Source: Bacteroidota bacterium | Lineage (GTDB): Bacteria > Bacteroidota > Bacteroidia > Bacteroidales > WCHB1-69 | Reading direction: 5' to 3' | NCBI GenBank assembly: GCA_023459435.1 | Contig: JAEWUL010000049.1 | Location: forward strand, 1 to 8,041 | Length of the DNA stretch: 8,041 bases | In this document: one piece after another, positions 1-5,361 of the stretch | How the letters are laid out: every line of letters starts with the position of its first letter | How positions within the stretch are numbered: position 1 is the stretch's first letter | Notes under the pieces: generated by a model | Seen by the model: only the letters and a program-made list of their open reading frames with translations | What the model was told of the DNA's origin: nothing | Database searches by the model: none | Made by a program: the position numbers and the translations under genes

Positions 1-926
1 TCAATGATTGGGGGCTTGCAATTTCTGCATACAACTGTGGGGCAGGGAATGTACGAAAGGCTATTTCACGATCAGGAGGAAAGACAGACTTCTGGAGTGT
101 ACGATCCTATCTTCCACGAGAAACTCAAAATTACTTCCCAGCCTATATTGCTGCACTCTATTTAGTAACCTATCATCAACAACATGGAATCCCTGCTGCT
201 AAAATATCGATTCCATTTTCCGTTGATACAGTGATGATTCATCAAGAAATCCATTTTGAACAGATTTCAAACGTTTTAGATATTGATATGGATGAAATCA
301 AAATATTAAATCCTCAATACAAAAGGATGGTGATCCCTGCCTATTCGGAACCCTATCCATTACGCTTAAAAAATAAAGATATCATTCGGTTTTTGGAACT
401 TAAAGATTCTATCTGCAATTTCAAATACGAAGATTATTTCACTCCGATCAAAGTGTATCAGGGTATGTTTACCGGTGAAGCAGTACAATCAACTGATTAT
501 AAAAAACTATATCATACAGTCAAATCGAAAGAAACATTGGCCTCAATTTCAGGAAAATATGGATTATCCGTTTCCGAGCTGAAACAGATGAATAAACTCA
601 AATCGAATTATGTAAAACCAAAACAAAGACTTTTTGTGGGATATGAATATTCGGGGAAAAAACCAGTTGAAGCTCCTGCTGACTCTTCTAAAACTACTTC
701 ATCTATTGATTCTACAGCTGTAACTTCTCCTCCTGCCAGTGTTCAATCTGAAAAACCTGAAACAGGATCGCAAAAAGATATTGTCTATATCGTAAAGAAA
801 GGGGATACCTTAAATTCCATTGCAAAAAGGTATAACACTACCATCAAAGAATTGATGACTTATAATGGAATAAAAAATGCGAACGCTATTCAAATTGGAC
901 AAAAAATCAAAATACCAAATAGATAA
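1..926 (+). CDS. mltD: Membrane-bound lytic murein transglycosylase D, 3' part, with LysM repeats (5'-truncated)
   Basis: This is the C-terminal 307 residues of a gene that begins before the window; the reading frame is open from base 3. Such enzymes cleave the glycan strands of peptidoglycan non-hydrolytically, making 1,6-anhydromuramyl ends, at the periplasmic face of the outer membrane. Seen here: the end of the SLT-type catalytic domain, with AYNCGAGNVRKAI at fragment residues 9-21 and YLPRETQNYFPAYIAA at 36-51, both hallmarks of the MltD group. The catalytic glutamate lies upstream of the window. A spacer region (about 70-165) follows, possibly including a degenerate LysM. Then come a LysM repeat (about 169-213), a Ser/Thr/Pro-rich linker (about 214-260), and a second LysM (about 261-306, VKKGDTLNSIAKRYNTTIKE) ending at the stop. 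LysM repeats bind N-acetylglucosamine chains. A GTG/ATG pair at 231-236 is internal, because conserved catalytic-domain sequence precedes it in frame. Family assignment is firm; the symbol is by similarity. Confidence 0.93.
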   Translation, partial: NDWGLAISAYNCGAGNVRKAISRSGGKTDFWSVRSYLPRETQNYFPAYIAALYLVTYHQQHGIPAAKISIPFSVDTVMIHQEIHFEQISNVLDIDMDEIKILNPQYKRMVIPAYSEPYPLRLKNKDIIRFLELKDSICNFKYEDYFTPIKVYQGMFTGEAVQSTDYKKLYHTVKSKETLASISGKYGLSVSELKQMNKLKSNYVKPKQRLFVGYEYSGKKPVEAPADSSKTTSSIDSTAVTSPPASVQSEKPETGSQKDIVYIVKKGDTLNSIAKRYNTTIKELMTYNGIKNANAIQIGQKIKIPNR

Positions 927-931
927 ATTCA

Positions 932-948
932 GAAAAAAACCTTTTTTC
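932..948 (+). terminator. Weak AT-only hairpin after mltD, possible terminator
   Basis: Six bases after the mltD stop codon, GAAAAAA pairs with TTTTTTC across a three-base loop, and T-rich sequence follows. Only the closing pair is G-C, so the structure is weak. It is the only terminator-like element between mltD and the tRNA promoter. A simple poly-A/poly-T coincidence is equally possible in such AT-rich DNA. Confidence 0.25.
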
Positions 949-955
949 AATTTTA

Positions 956-989
956 TTCGTAATTTATATTGTTTTTTTTTGTAATTTTG
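956..989 (+). promoter_or_regulatory. Bacteroidota-type promoter for tRNA-Arg
   Basis: TAATTTTG at 982-989 matches the Bacteroidota -7 consensus TAnnTTTG exactly. A weak -33 candidate, TTCG at 956-959 (consensus TTG), lies 22 bases upstream, and a nine-T run (972-980) fills most of the spacer. Transcription would start near 995, giving a 5' leader of about 70 bases before the tRNA. The location in an intergenic gap directly upstream of a tRNA supports the call; the -33 part is uncertain. Confidence 0.55.
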
Positions 990-1065
990 CACCCTCAAAA
1001 ATGGGAATATAAAGTGGCTCTATTAGGGCATTAAACCTAAAAAACCACCCTGTTTTTTTGAAAAA

Positions 1066-1138
1066 GGTTCCGTAGCTCAATGGATAGAGCAACTGCCTTC
1101 TAAGCAGTAGGTTACTGGTTCGATCCCAGTCGGAATCA
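1066..1138 (+). tRNA. tRNA-Arg, anticodon UCU (TCT)
   Basis: The 73-base cloverleaf folds completely. The acceptor stem GGTTCCG (1066-1072) pairs with CGGAATC (1131-1137) with one G-T wobble. The D stem is GCTC/GAGC. The anticodon stem ACTGC (1092-1096) pairs with GCAGT (1104-1108) around the loop CTTCTAA. The T stem ACTGG/CCAGT encloses TTCGATC. The anticodon TCT at 1099-1101 reads AGA, so the tRNA is charged with arginine. The discriminator base is A1138 and is followed by CA, so the 3' CCA is not encoded and must be added by the nucleotidyltransferase. The gene stands alone, with its own promoter upstream and an intrinsic terminator just downstream. Confidence 0.97.
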
Positions 1139-1146
1139 CACGAAAT

Positions 1147-1182
1147 AAAGCACTTACCACACCCATGAGTAAGTGCTTTTTT
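1147..1182 (+). terminator. Intrinsic terminator of tRNA-Arg
   Basis: AAAGCACTTAC (1147-1157) pairs perfectly with GTAAGTGCTTT (1169-1179), an 11-bp stem with an 11-base loop. The 3' arm runs into a six-T tract (1177-1182). It begins eight bases after the mature tRNA end and finishes 23 bases before the next start codon, so it separates, or conditionally separates, the tRNA from the barrel-protein gene. Confidence 0.88.
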
Positions 1183-1205
1183 ATAATTCACAAAAAATAA
1201 CAGAA

Positions 1206-1784
1206 ATGCGAAAACTGATCATTATATTTCTCCTATTTGGTTTTCTTTCACTTCAGGCCCAAGATGTTAAAAAAGACCATTATAGCGGTGGAATGCTATT
1301 CTATCAACCCGGATATACGATTGCTTACAATGCACATCAAAAGATTGAGGGGTATAGCACTGCAATTGGGGGAATTCTCCGGTTCTATTTTTGGGATTAT
1401 TTCACTTGTGGTATTTATGGTGGAAGTCAAAATACCCATTACAAATCAACTGGATCCGACAATTCTTATATAAAATTAGGATATGGTGGTTTTTTTGCGG
1501 GGGCAACCTATAAAACGGGACGATTTCGTTTGACAGCATCCTTTTATGGAGGGATGGGAGGTGTTGACAATTTACATATTGAACAACAAAAGCAACAAAC
1601 ATTAAAAGATGCCTATCTTTATGAATATAGTGTTATAACATTTTCACCCATATTAAGTGTCGATTTTGCTTTAACGTCGAAAATTTCATTTACATTCCAG
1701 ACATTGTGTTTAACAACAAGGAATTCAAATAAAGAGTTTTTTTACAATCCAACTGCTCAGATTGGTATTTTATTTAACCGATGA
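1206..1784 (+). CDS. Exported, probable outer-membrane beta-barrel protein of unknown function
   Basis: I do not recognise a named family. The 192-residue product starts with a classic signal peptide: MRK, then a hydrophobic core to about residue 16, then SLQAQ, a cleavage site common in Bacteroidota (probably after A18 or Q19). The mature part of about 173 residues alternates aromatic and polar residues with many glycines and short turns, for example GGFFAGATYKTGRFRLTASF and GILRFYFWDYFTCGIYGG. It ends in strand-like sequence, as small 8-stranded outer-membrane barrels do. The start was set at ATG 1206; the frame is open back to GTG 1173, but that codon lies inside the tRNA terminator and would spoil the signal peptide. 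No Bacteroidota promoter motif is visible between the terminator and the gene. It converges with the response regulator gene, the stops being 14 bases apart with no terminator visible. The barrel assignment is inference from composition. Confidence 0.82.
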   Translation: MRKLIIIFLLFGFLSLQAQDVKKDHYSGGMLFYQPGYTIAYNAHQKIEGYSTAIGGILRFYFWDYFTCGIYGGSQNTHYKSTGSDNSYIKLGYGGFFAGATYKTGRFRLTASFYGGMGGVDNLHIEQQKQQTLKDAYLYEYSVITFSPILSVDFALTSKISFTFQTLCLTTRNSNKEFFYNPTAQIGILFNR

Positions 1785-1798
1785 CAGGGATTCATTTT

Positions 1799-2560
1799 CT
1801 ATTCCTTCATGGGGACCATTGAGTGCCTGTTTTTAATAAAAGAGACAAAGTTTTTTCTTTCTCTGTAAGGTACTTCCAATACAAGTTCTTTTCCATTATA
1901 ACTTTTTCCCAGAAAAATTTTTCCGGATAAATAGTATTTCATGTGTGAAATGACAATTGTTTTACCTTTACGAATACGATAAAAGCTCCCTTTAGGCAAC
2001 ATGGCTTCCACTTCATCCAGATCAGATTCCAGATAATAATAATCTTCAGGGGCATCTTCAAGAACAAAGAAAACGAAAGCTCTGGACTTAATCAGCATCT
2101 TAATTTTTGAAAAAGGGATCCTAACGATATCTTCTGTTCCGGTTTTACATTTTGTGTATATATAGTGATCCTTAAATTTTTCAATAAAACGTTCTTTATT
2201 TCTTGGAATAGATTTTAGAAGATTATCTTTAGAAATAAAATCGATTAGATTTCTATCAATAAAGGAGAACGCTTTTTCAGCATATTTTTGGGAATAGGAT
2301 GTCAGCACAATAGTATATGGAGGATTATGAAGTTTTTCTAAAAATTCAAAACCTGTCATTTCGGGCATCTCAACATCCAAAAACATCAAATCACAAGTAT
2401 GTGATTCGAAAAACTGAAGTGCCTGAGAAGGCTTTTCAAAATAGATCACTTCACCTTCCAATCCACTACCCTGAAGGATATAGTTTAAAACTATCACATT
2501 ATTAGGGTCATCATCTACTACAACAAAGCAATATTTTCTGGTATCTAAATTTGATTTCAT
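1799..2560 (-). CDS. LytTR-family (LytR/AlgR) two-component response regulator
   Basis: This 253-residue cytoplasmic protein has a receiver domain at about residues 10-125 and a DNA-binding LytTR domain at about 130-245. Receiver landmarks are all present: acidic residues D16-D18, phospho-acceptor D62 in FLDVEMPEMTGFEFL, the switch residue T87 (or S88) in VLTSYS, and K111 in DFISKD. The LytTR part is recognisable from IPFSKIKMLIKS, LPKGSFYRIRKGKTIVI and the final ELVLEVPYRERKNF. It is divergent, since the common RIHRS-xxVN signature reads RIRKGKTIVI. Such regulators are normally phosphorylated by a LytS-like sensor kinase and bind direct repeats upstream of targets. No kinase is in the window, so partner and targets are unknown. 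The gene is monocistronic, convergent with the barrel-protein gene, and separated from the upstream ior operon by that operon's terminator. The start ATG at 2558-2560 leaves a normal receiver N-terminus. Confidence 0.93.
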   Translation of the reverse strand: MKSNLDTRKYCFVVVDDDPNNVIVLNYILQGSGLEGEVIYFEKPSQALQFFESHTCDLMFLDVEMPEMTGFEFLEKLHNPPYTIVLTSYSQKYAEKAFSFIDRNLIDFISKDNLLKSIPRNKERFIEKFKDHYIYTKCKTGTEDIVRIPFSKIKMLIKSRAFVFFVLEDAPEDYYYLESDLDEVEAMLPKGSFYRIRKGKTIVISHMKYYLSGKIFLGKSYNGKELVLEVPYRERKNFVSFIKNRHSMVPMKE

Positions 2561-2610
2561 CTGTGAGTGATTTTAAAATTTAGTAATTAATTTTATGTCT
2601 GTAATAAAAA

Positions 2611-2652
2611 ATGAAATAAAAACCCCGGTCATATTGAGATCAACGGGGTTTT
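2611..2652 (-). terminator. Intrinsic terminator of the ior-lipoprotein operon
   Basis: On the minus strand GAAAACCCCG pairs with CGGGGTTTT (plus-strand arms 2644-2652 and 2619-2627, nine perfect base pairs with a GC core of five). The loop is 16 bases, and T-rich sequence follows (minus TTTTTATTTCATTTTTTATT). It begins 14 bases after the lipoprotein stop codon. It ends transcription before the response regulator gene, which must therefore have its own promoter in the remaining roughly 50 bases. Confidence 0.88.
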
Positions 2653-2666
2653 CAATTCCATTTGGT

Positions 2667-2945
2667 TTATTTTTTATTTGGATTATATTCTCTTGACTTA
2701 TGTTCGGCTTTATGTTTCACTTTTTTTACTGATGAAACTTTATTATTCTTTTTTTTCAATTTATATCTGGTATTCAAGGAAGTAGTTGAACTCCAGGTGG
2801 GTTGTTTCGTTCTCACTTTGGAATACGAGGAAGGTTTTCCTTTATACAAATAATTTTTTTTCGAGGAACAACTTCCCAGAGAGAATAGGAAAGAGAGAGA
2901 CAAAAAGAGGAACAATACATTTCTAAGAATAATTTTCCTTTTCAT
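2667..2945 (-). CDS. Small, strongly basic lipoprotein of unknown function
   Basis: The 92-residue product has a lipoprotein signal peptide: basic MKRK start, a long hydrophobic stretch (about 10-23), and lipobox LGSC with the lipidated cysteine at C26. The mature part begins C-SSKK and lacks the acidic cluster that directs Bacteroidota lipoproteins to the cell surface, so the periplasmic side is more likely (inference). Its 66 residues after the cysteine hold about 21 Lys/Arg against two Glu, with a KKKNNK run and a tail of low complexity. No catalytic domain or fold is recognisable. It begins two bases after the iorB stop codon and is followed at once by a strong terminator, so it is almost certainly the last gene of the iorAB operon. 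The signal peptide, lipobox and tight spacing argue for a real gene. A structural or nucleic acid/teichoic-like polyanion-binding role would be guesswork. Confidence 0.85.
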   Translation of the reverse strand: MKRKIILRNVLFLFLSLSFLFSLGSCSSKKNYLYKGKPSSYSKVRTKQPTWSSTTSLNTRYKLKKKNNKVSSVKKVKHKAEHKSREYNPNKK

Positions 2946-2947
2946 AA

Positions 2948-3529
2948 TTATTTATTTTTTTGAGCAAATTCTCTCCCTGCACGAAGGCAAGCAAGATTGG
3001 TATTTACAACATCTTCCCCTTTTCTGGCGAAAACTTCACTTACGGCATTTTCAATAGCTGAGAATTCAATATCGATAAAAGGAGAAGCAGCTCCTAAGAT
3101 TACCATATTGGCAGATCTTGCTGATCCTAATTCTTTTGCCATTTTATCAGCATTAATAATCACTTTATTAGTAAGCTTATTCAATTCTGCTGCAAGCACT
3201 TCAGCTTGGGGATAATTGGGGATATTGATAAAAGGCTGGTCATTAGTGATTAACCACCCTTTTGGAGATAACCAAGGTAGGTATCTCAATGATTCCATAG
3301 GTTCTACAGAGATGATCAGATCCGCTTGTCCCATCGGAATTAAATCTGATGCGATTTCATGATCAGCTAAACGGAAATGAGACTGAACATCTCCTCCCCT
3401 TTGACTCATCCCGTGTGTTTCAGCTTGTTTAAGTGTTAATCCCTTTTTGAGGGCAGCGTATCCAATAATTGAGGCAATGGATAGAATCCCTTGACCACCT
3501 ACTCCTGCTAAAATGATGTCTATTTTCAT
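2948..3529 (-). CDS. iorB: Indolepyruvate:ferredoxin oxidoreductase, beta subunit
   Basis: The 193-residue cytoplasmic protein is the POR-gamma-type subunit that pairs with IorA. Together they oxidatively decarboxylate aryl-pyruvates (indolepyruvate, phenylpyruvate, hydroxyphenylpyruvate) to aryl-acetyl-CoA, passing electrons to ferredoxin; in anaerobes the reaction can also run backwards for aromatic amino-acid synthesis. Seen: the N-terminal nucleotide-like loop GVGGQG (residues 9-14), the conserved AETHGMSQRGGDVQSHFR segment (37-54), DLIISVEPMESLRYL, and NMVILGAA near the C-terminus. The length is normal for single-domain IorB. It lies 48 bases downstream of iorA, in the same direction, and two bases ahead of the lipoprotein gene. 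The start ATG at 3527-3529 gives the expected short N-terminus before the first beta strand. Confidence 0.95.
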   Translation of the reverse strand: MKIDIILAGVGGQGILSIASIIGYAALKKGLTLKQAETHGMSQRGGDVQSHFRLADHEIASDLIPMGQADLIISVEPMESLRYLPWLSPKGWLITNDQPFINIPNYPQAEVLAAELNKLTNKVIINADKMAKELGSARSANMVILGAASPFIDIEFSAIENAVSEVFARKGEDVVNTNLACLRAGREFAQKNK

Positions 3530-3577
3530 ATGATTTATTTATACTTTTTTAAAATTTGGGTTACTATCTGAAAAGGT

Positions 3578-5170
3578 TTATTTTTTGGTCAGTTTTTTCT
3601 TAAGGGTTTGAACACACTCTCTAGTAGGGATAATCACTGAAACGCCTTGATATTCAATCTCTTCTTTAATAATCTGAAGATTGGTTTCATGAAATTTTTT
3701 CAAGGGGGTAATCACGCGGATATGCTCTTCAGCAACACCCAGCCCTTTACAAATATTACCAATTCTGCCTAATGCATTTGAATCTTGTCCTCCGGTCATA
3801 CCTGTAGTATAATTATCCAGAATAAACACGGTAACAGGAGTATTTTCAACAATACAGTCCAAAAGTGATGTCATACCACTATGAGTAAATGTTGAGTCAC
3901 CAATCACTGCAACTGCAGGGAGTAAACCGGCGTCAGCAGCACCTTTAGCCATAGTGATAGATGCTCCCATATCCACGGTTGAGTAGATCGCATTATAAGG
4001 AGGGAGTGCACCTAATGTATAGCACCCAATATCGGAAAACACTTTACCTGGGCCATATTGTTCCATGACCTGATTAAGAGCTGTATAAGAATCGATATGA
4101 GGGCAACCGAGGCACAATGCAGGTGGACGTGGAGCCACTATTTGAGGAACATCAGCGCCATACGTATCTTGTAAACCAAGAGCAACCGCTAATTTATTCG
4201 GATTTAACTCACCATCTCTTGGTAATGAACCATCAAGTCTCCCTTTTACAGGTTTTCCGTTATTCAATAATCCTTTTAATTGTTCTTCAATAAGAGGATA
4301 GCCATCTTCTGCAACCAGAACTGCATCACATTCATCGGTAATTTTTTGTACAAGGTCTGTTGGGATTGGATATTGTGTAATTTTTAAAATAGAATAGGGA
4401 CATTGAGTTCCTACATAGTTTTCCATCACATAGTTATAAGCAATTCCGGAAGCTATGATTCCTAAGCTTTTATCAGACCCGGGAATATAGGCATTATATT
4501 TGGATTGTAAAGCTTCTTGTTCTAAAAGAGGTTGTTTAGCTAACAATTCTCTATAGAATACTCTTGCATTGCCCGGTAATAGGATAAACTGTTTCTTATT
4601 GTCACACAATTTGATCTCATTTTGAGGTTGAACCACTTTACGAACAACACCGGAGCGTGAGTGTGCCAGACGTGTGGTAACACGAATCATCACAGGGATT
4701 CTGAATTTTTCAGAAAAAGCAAACGCTTCATAAGTCATATCATAAGCTTCTTGTTGATTTGAAGGCTCAAAAACAGGGATATATGCAAATTTTGCAAAGA
4801 ATCTGGAATCTTGTTCATCTTGAGAAGAGTGCATGGATGGATCATCGGCAATCAAATACACCAAGCCACCATTAGCCCCTGTGATTGCAGAGTTCATAAA
4901 TGGATCTGCCGCAACATTTAAGCCCACATGTTTCATACATACGATGGCTCTTTTTCCGGCATAAGACATTCCGATGGCTGCCTCCATTGCGGTTTTTTCA
5001 TTTGTAGACCACGAACGGTGAACATTACCTTCCATGGCTTGTTTGGAATGTTGAACATATTCCATTACTTCTGTTGATGGGGTACCCGGGTATGCATAAA
5101 CACCTGAAATGCCCGCATCTAGAGCTGCTTGCCCTATCGCTTCGTCTCCTAGTAATAATAATTTTGACAT
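3578..5170 (-). CDS. iorA: Indolepyruvate:ferredoxin oxidoreductase, alpha subunit (short form without C-terminal ferredoxin domain)
   Basis: The thiamine-diphosphate catalytic subunit of IOR, 530 residues. Seen in order: the pyrimidine-binding/POR-alpha-like domain with MSKLLLLGDEAIGQAALDAG, AYPGTPSTEV (26-35), NEKTAMEAAIGMSYAGKRA and MKHVGLNVAADP (79-90); a middle transketolase-C-like domain; and the TPP-binding domain with CLGCPH (353-358), SDIGCYTLG, GDSTFTHSG (424-432) and LDNYTTGMTGGQ (451-462), where GDS...N is the Mg-TPP motif. The usual C-terminal two-cluster [4Fe-4S] domain of archaeal-type IorA is absent: the chain stops after VIIPTRECVQTLKKK, with no CxxCxxC set. The start was set at ATG 5168-5170 rather than the upstream ATG at 5215, because the conserved family N-terminus is MSKLLLLGDEA and the extra 15 residues are Ile/Lys-rich leader-like sequence. 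It is first gene of the operon, with an exact TAnnTTTG promoter about 60 bases upstream. Confidence 0.95.
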   Translation of the reverse strand: MSKLLLLGDEAIGQAALDAGISGVYAYPGTPSTEVMEYVQHSKQAMEGNVHRSWSTNEKTAMEAAIGMSYAGKRAIVCMKHVGLNVAADPFMNSAITGANGGLVYLIADDPSMHSSQDEQDSRFFAKFAYIPVFEPSNQQEAYDMTYEAFAFSEKFRIPVMIRVTTRLAHSRSGVVRKVVQPQNEIKLCDNKKQFILLPGNARVFYRELLAKQPLLEQEALQSKYNAYIPGSDKSLGIIASGIAYNYVMENYVGTQCPYSILKITQYPIPTDLVQKITDECDAVLVAEDGYPLIEEQLKGLLNNGKPVKGRLDGSLPRDGELNPNKLAVALGLQDTYGADVPQIVAPRPPALCLGCPHIDSYTALNQVMEQYGPGKVFSDIGCYTLGALPPYNAIYSTVDMGASITMAKGAADAGLLPAVAVIGDSTFTHSGMTSLLDCIVENTPVTVFILDNYTTGMTGGQDSNALGRIGNICKGLGVAEEHIRVITPLKKFHETNLQIIKEEIEYQGVSVIIPTRECVQTLKKKLTKK

Positions 5171-5230
5171 ACTATAATCTAATTTTATTTTGATAATTTT
5201 TATATTAAAATTCACCTTATTTTGGGGTTA

Positions 5231-5238
5231 CAAAGATA
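5231..5238 (-). promoter_or_regulatory. -7 element of the iorA operon promoter
   Basis: The minus strand reads TATCTTTG, an exact match to the Bacteroidota -7 consensus TAnnTTTG. Transcription would begin near 5225, giving a leader of about 55 bases before the iorA ATG at 5170. No clear TTG is present at the usual distance of about 19-22 bases; that position (about 5258-5261) lies inside a 14-bp palindrome, which suggests regulated rather than constitutive use (inference). Confidence 0.6.
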
Positions 5239-5256
5239 CAATAATTATTACAATTA

Positions 5257-5270
5257 ATCATTTAAATGAT
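5257..5270. promoter_or_regulatory. Candidate operator: 14-bp perfect palindrome in the divergent region
   Basis: ATCATTTAAATGAT is its own reverse complement over all 14 bases. It sits where the -33 element of the iorA promoter would be expected, and about 65 bases upstream of the divergent -7 element. That is a natural place for a dimeric regulator. AT-rich DNA produces palindromes by chance fairly often, so this is only a candidate. Confidence 0.35.
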
Positions 5271-5310
5271 CTGATTTTTTTCTTGTAACAACTATAAATT
5301 CAGTACAATG

Positions 5311-5342
5311 CTGAAATCATATATAAAAAAATGGTAATTTTG
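5311..5342 (+). promoter_or_regulatory. Bacteroidota-type promoter of the lipid kinase operon
   Basis: TAATTTTG at 5335-5342 matches TAnnTTTG exactly, with CTG at 5311-5313 as a one-mismatch -33 element 21 bases upstream. Transcription would start near 5348, leaving only about 14 bases before ATG 5362. An imperfect inverted repeat, TTCAG (5299-5303) and CTGAA (5311-5315), overlaps the -33 position. The bases GTAATTTTGCA are identical to those of the tRNA-Arg promoter. Confidence 0.65.
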
Positions 5343-5361
5343 CAGGTTAAAATGAAATTAC

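Noticed and set aside
231..926. A complete short protein starting at GTG 231 / ATG 234 with LysM repeats.
   Set aside because: The frame is open back to base 3 and encodes conserved MltD catalytic-domain sequence, so this is the tail of a larger truncated gene.
1066..1138. tRNA-Arg as an attachment site for an integrated element.
   Set aside because: No integrase, no repeated copy of the tRNA 3' end in the window, and the flanking genes look like ordinary chromosomal genes.
964..1191. A minus-strand open frame of 75 codons across the tRNA.
   Set aside because: It is antisense to a perfectly folding tRNA-Arg gene and its terminator; such frames are common annotation artefacts.
1173..1205. 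An upstream GTG start for the barrel-protein gene.
   Set aside because: It falls within the 3' arm of the tRNA terminator and would put a polar extension before a perfectly formed signal peptide that begins at ATG 1206.
1785..1798. A shared bidirectional terminator between the convergent barrel-protein and response regulator genes.
   Set aside because: The gap is only 14 bases and no hairpin with a T-tract could be found in or around it.
2575..2582. A possible -7 element (minus strand TAAATTTT) for the response regulator gene.
   Set aside because: It misses the final G of TAnnTTTG and has no TTG at the proper distance; in this AT-rich gap such matches are expected by chance.
5171..5215. An N-terminal extension of IorA starting at the ATG complementary to 5213-5215.
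   Set aside because: The extra 15 residues are Ile/Lys-rich, come from AT-rich leader DNA, and precede the family's normal start MSKLLLLGDEA.
5240..5249. The 10-bp palindrome AATAATTATT near the ior promoter as an operator.
   Set aside because: It is composed only of A and T, and such short palindromes are expected by chance in this region.
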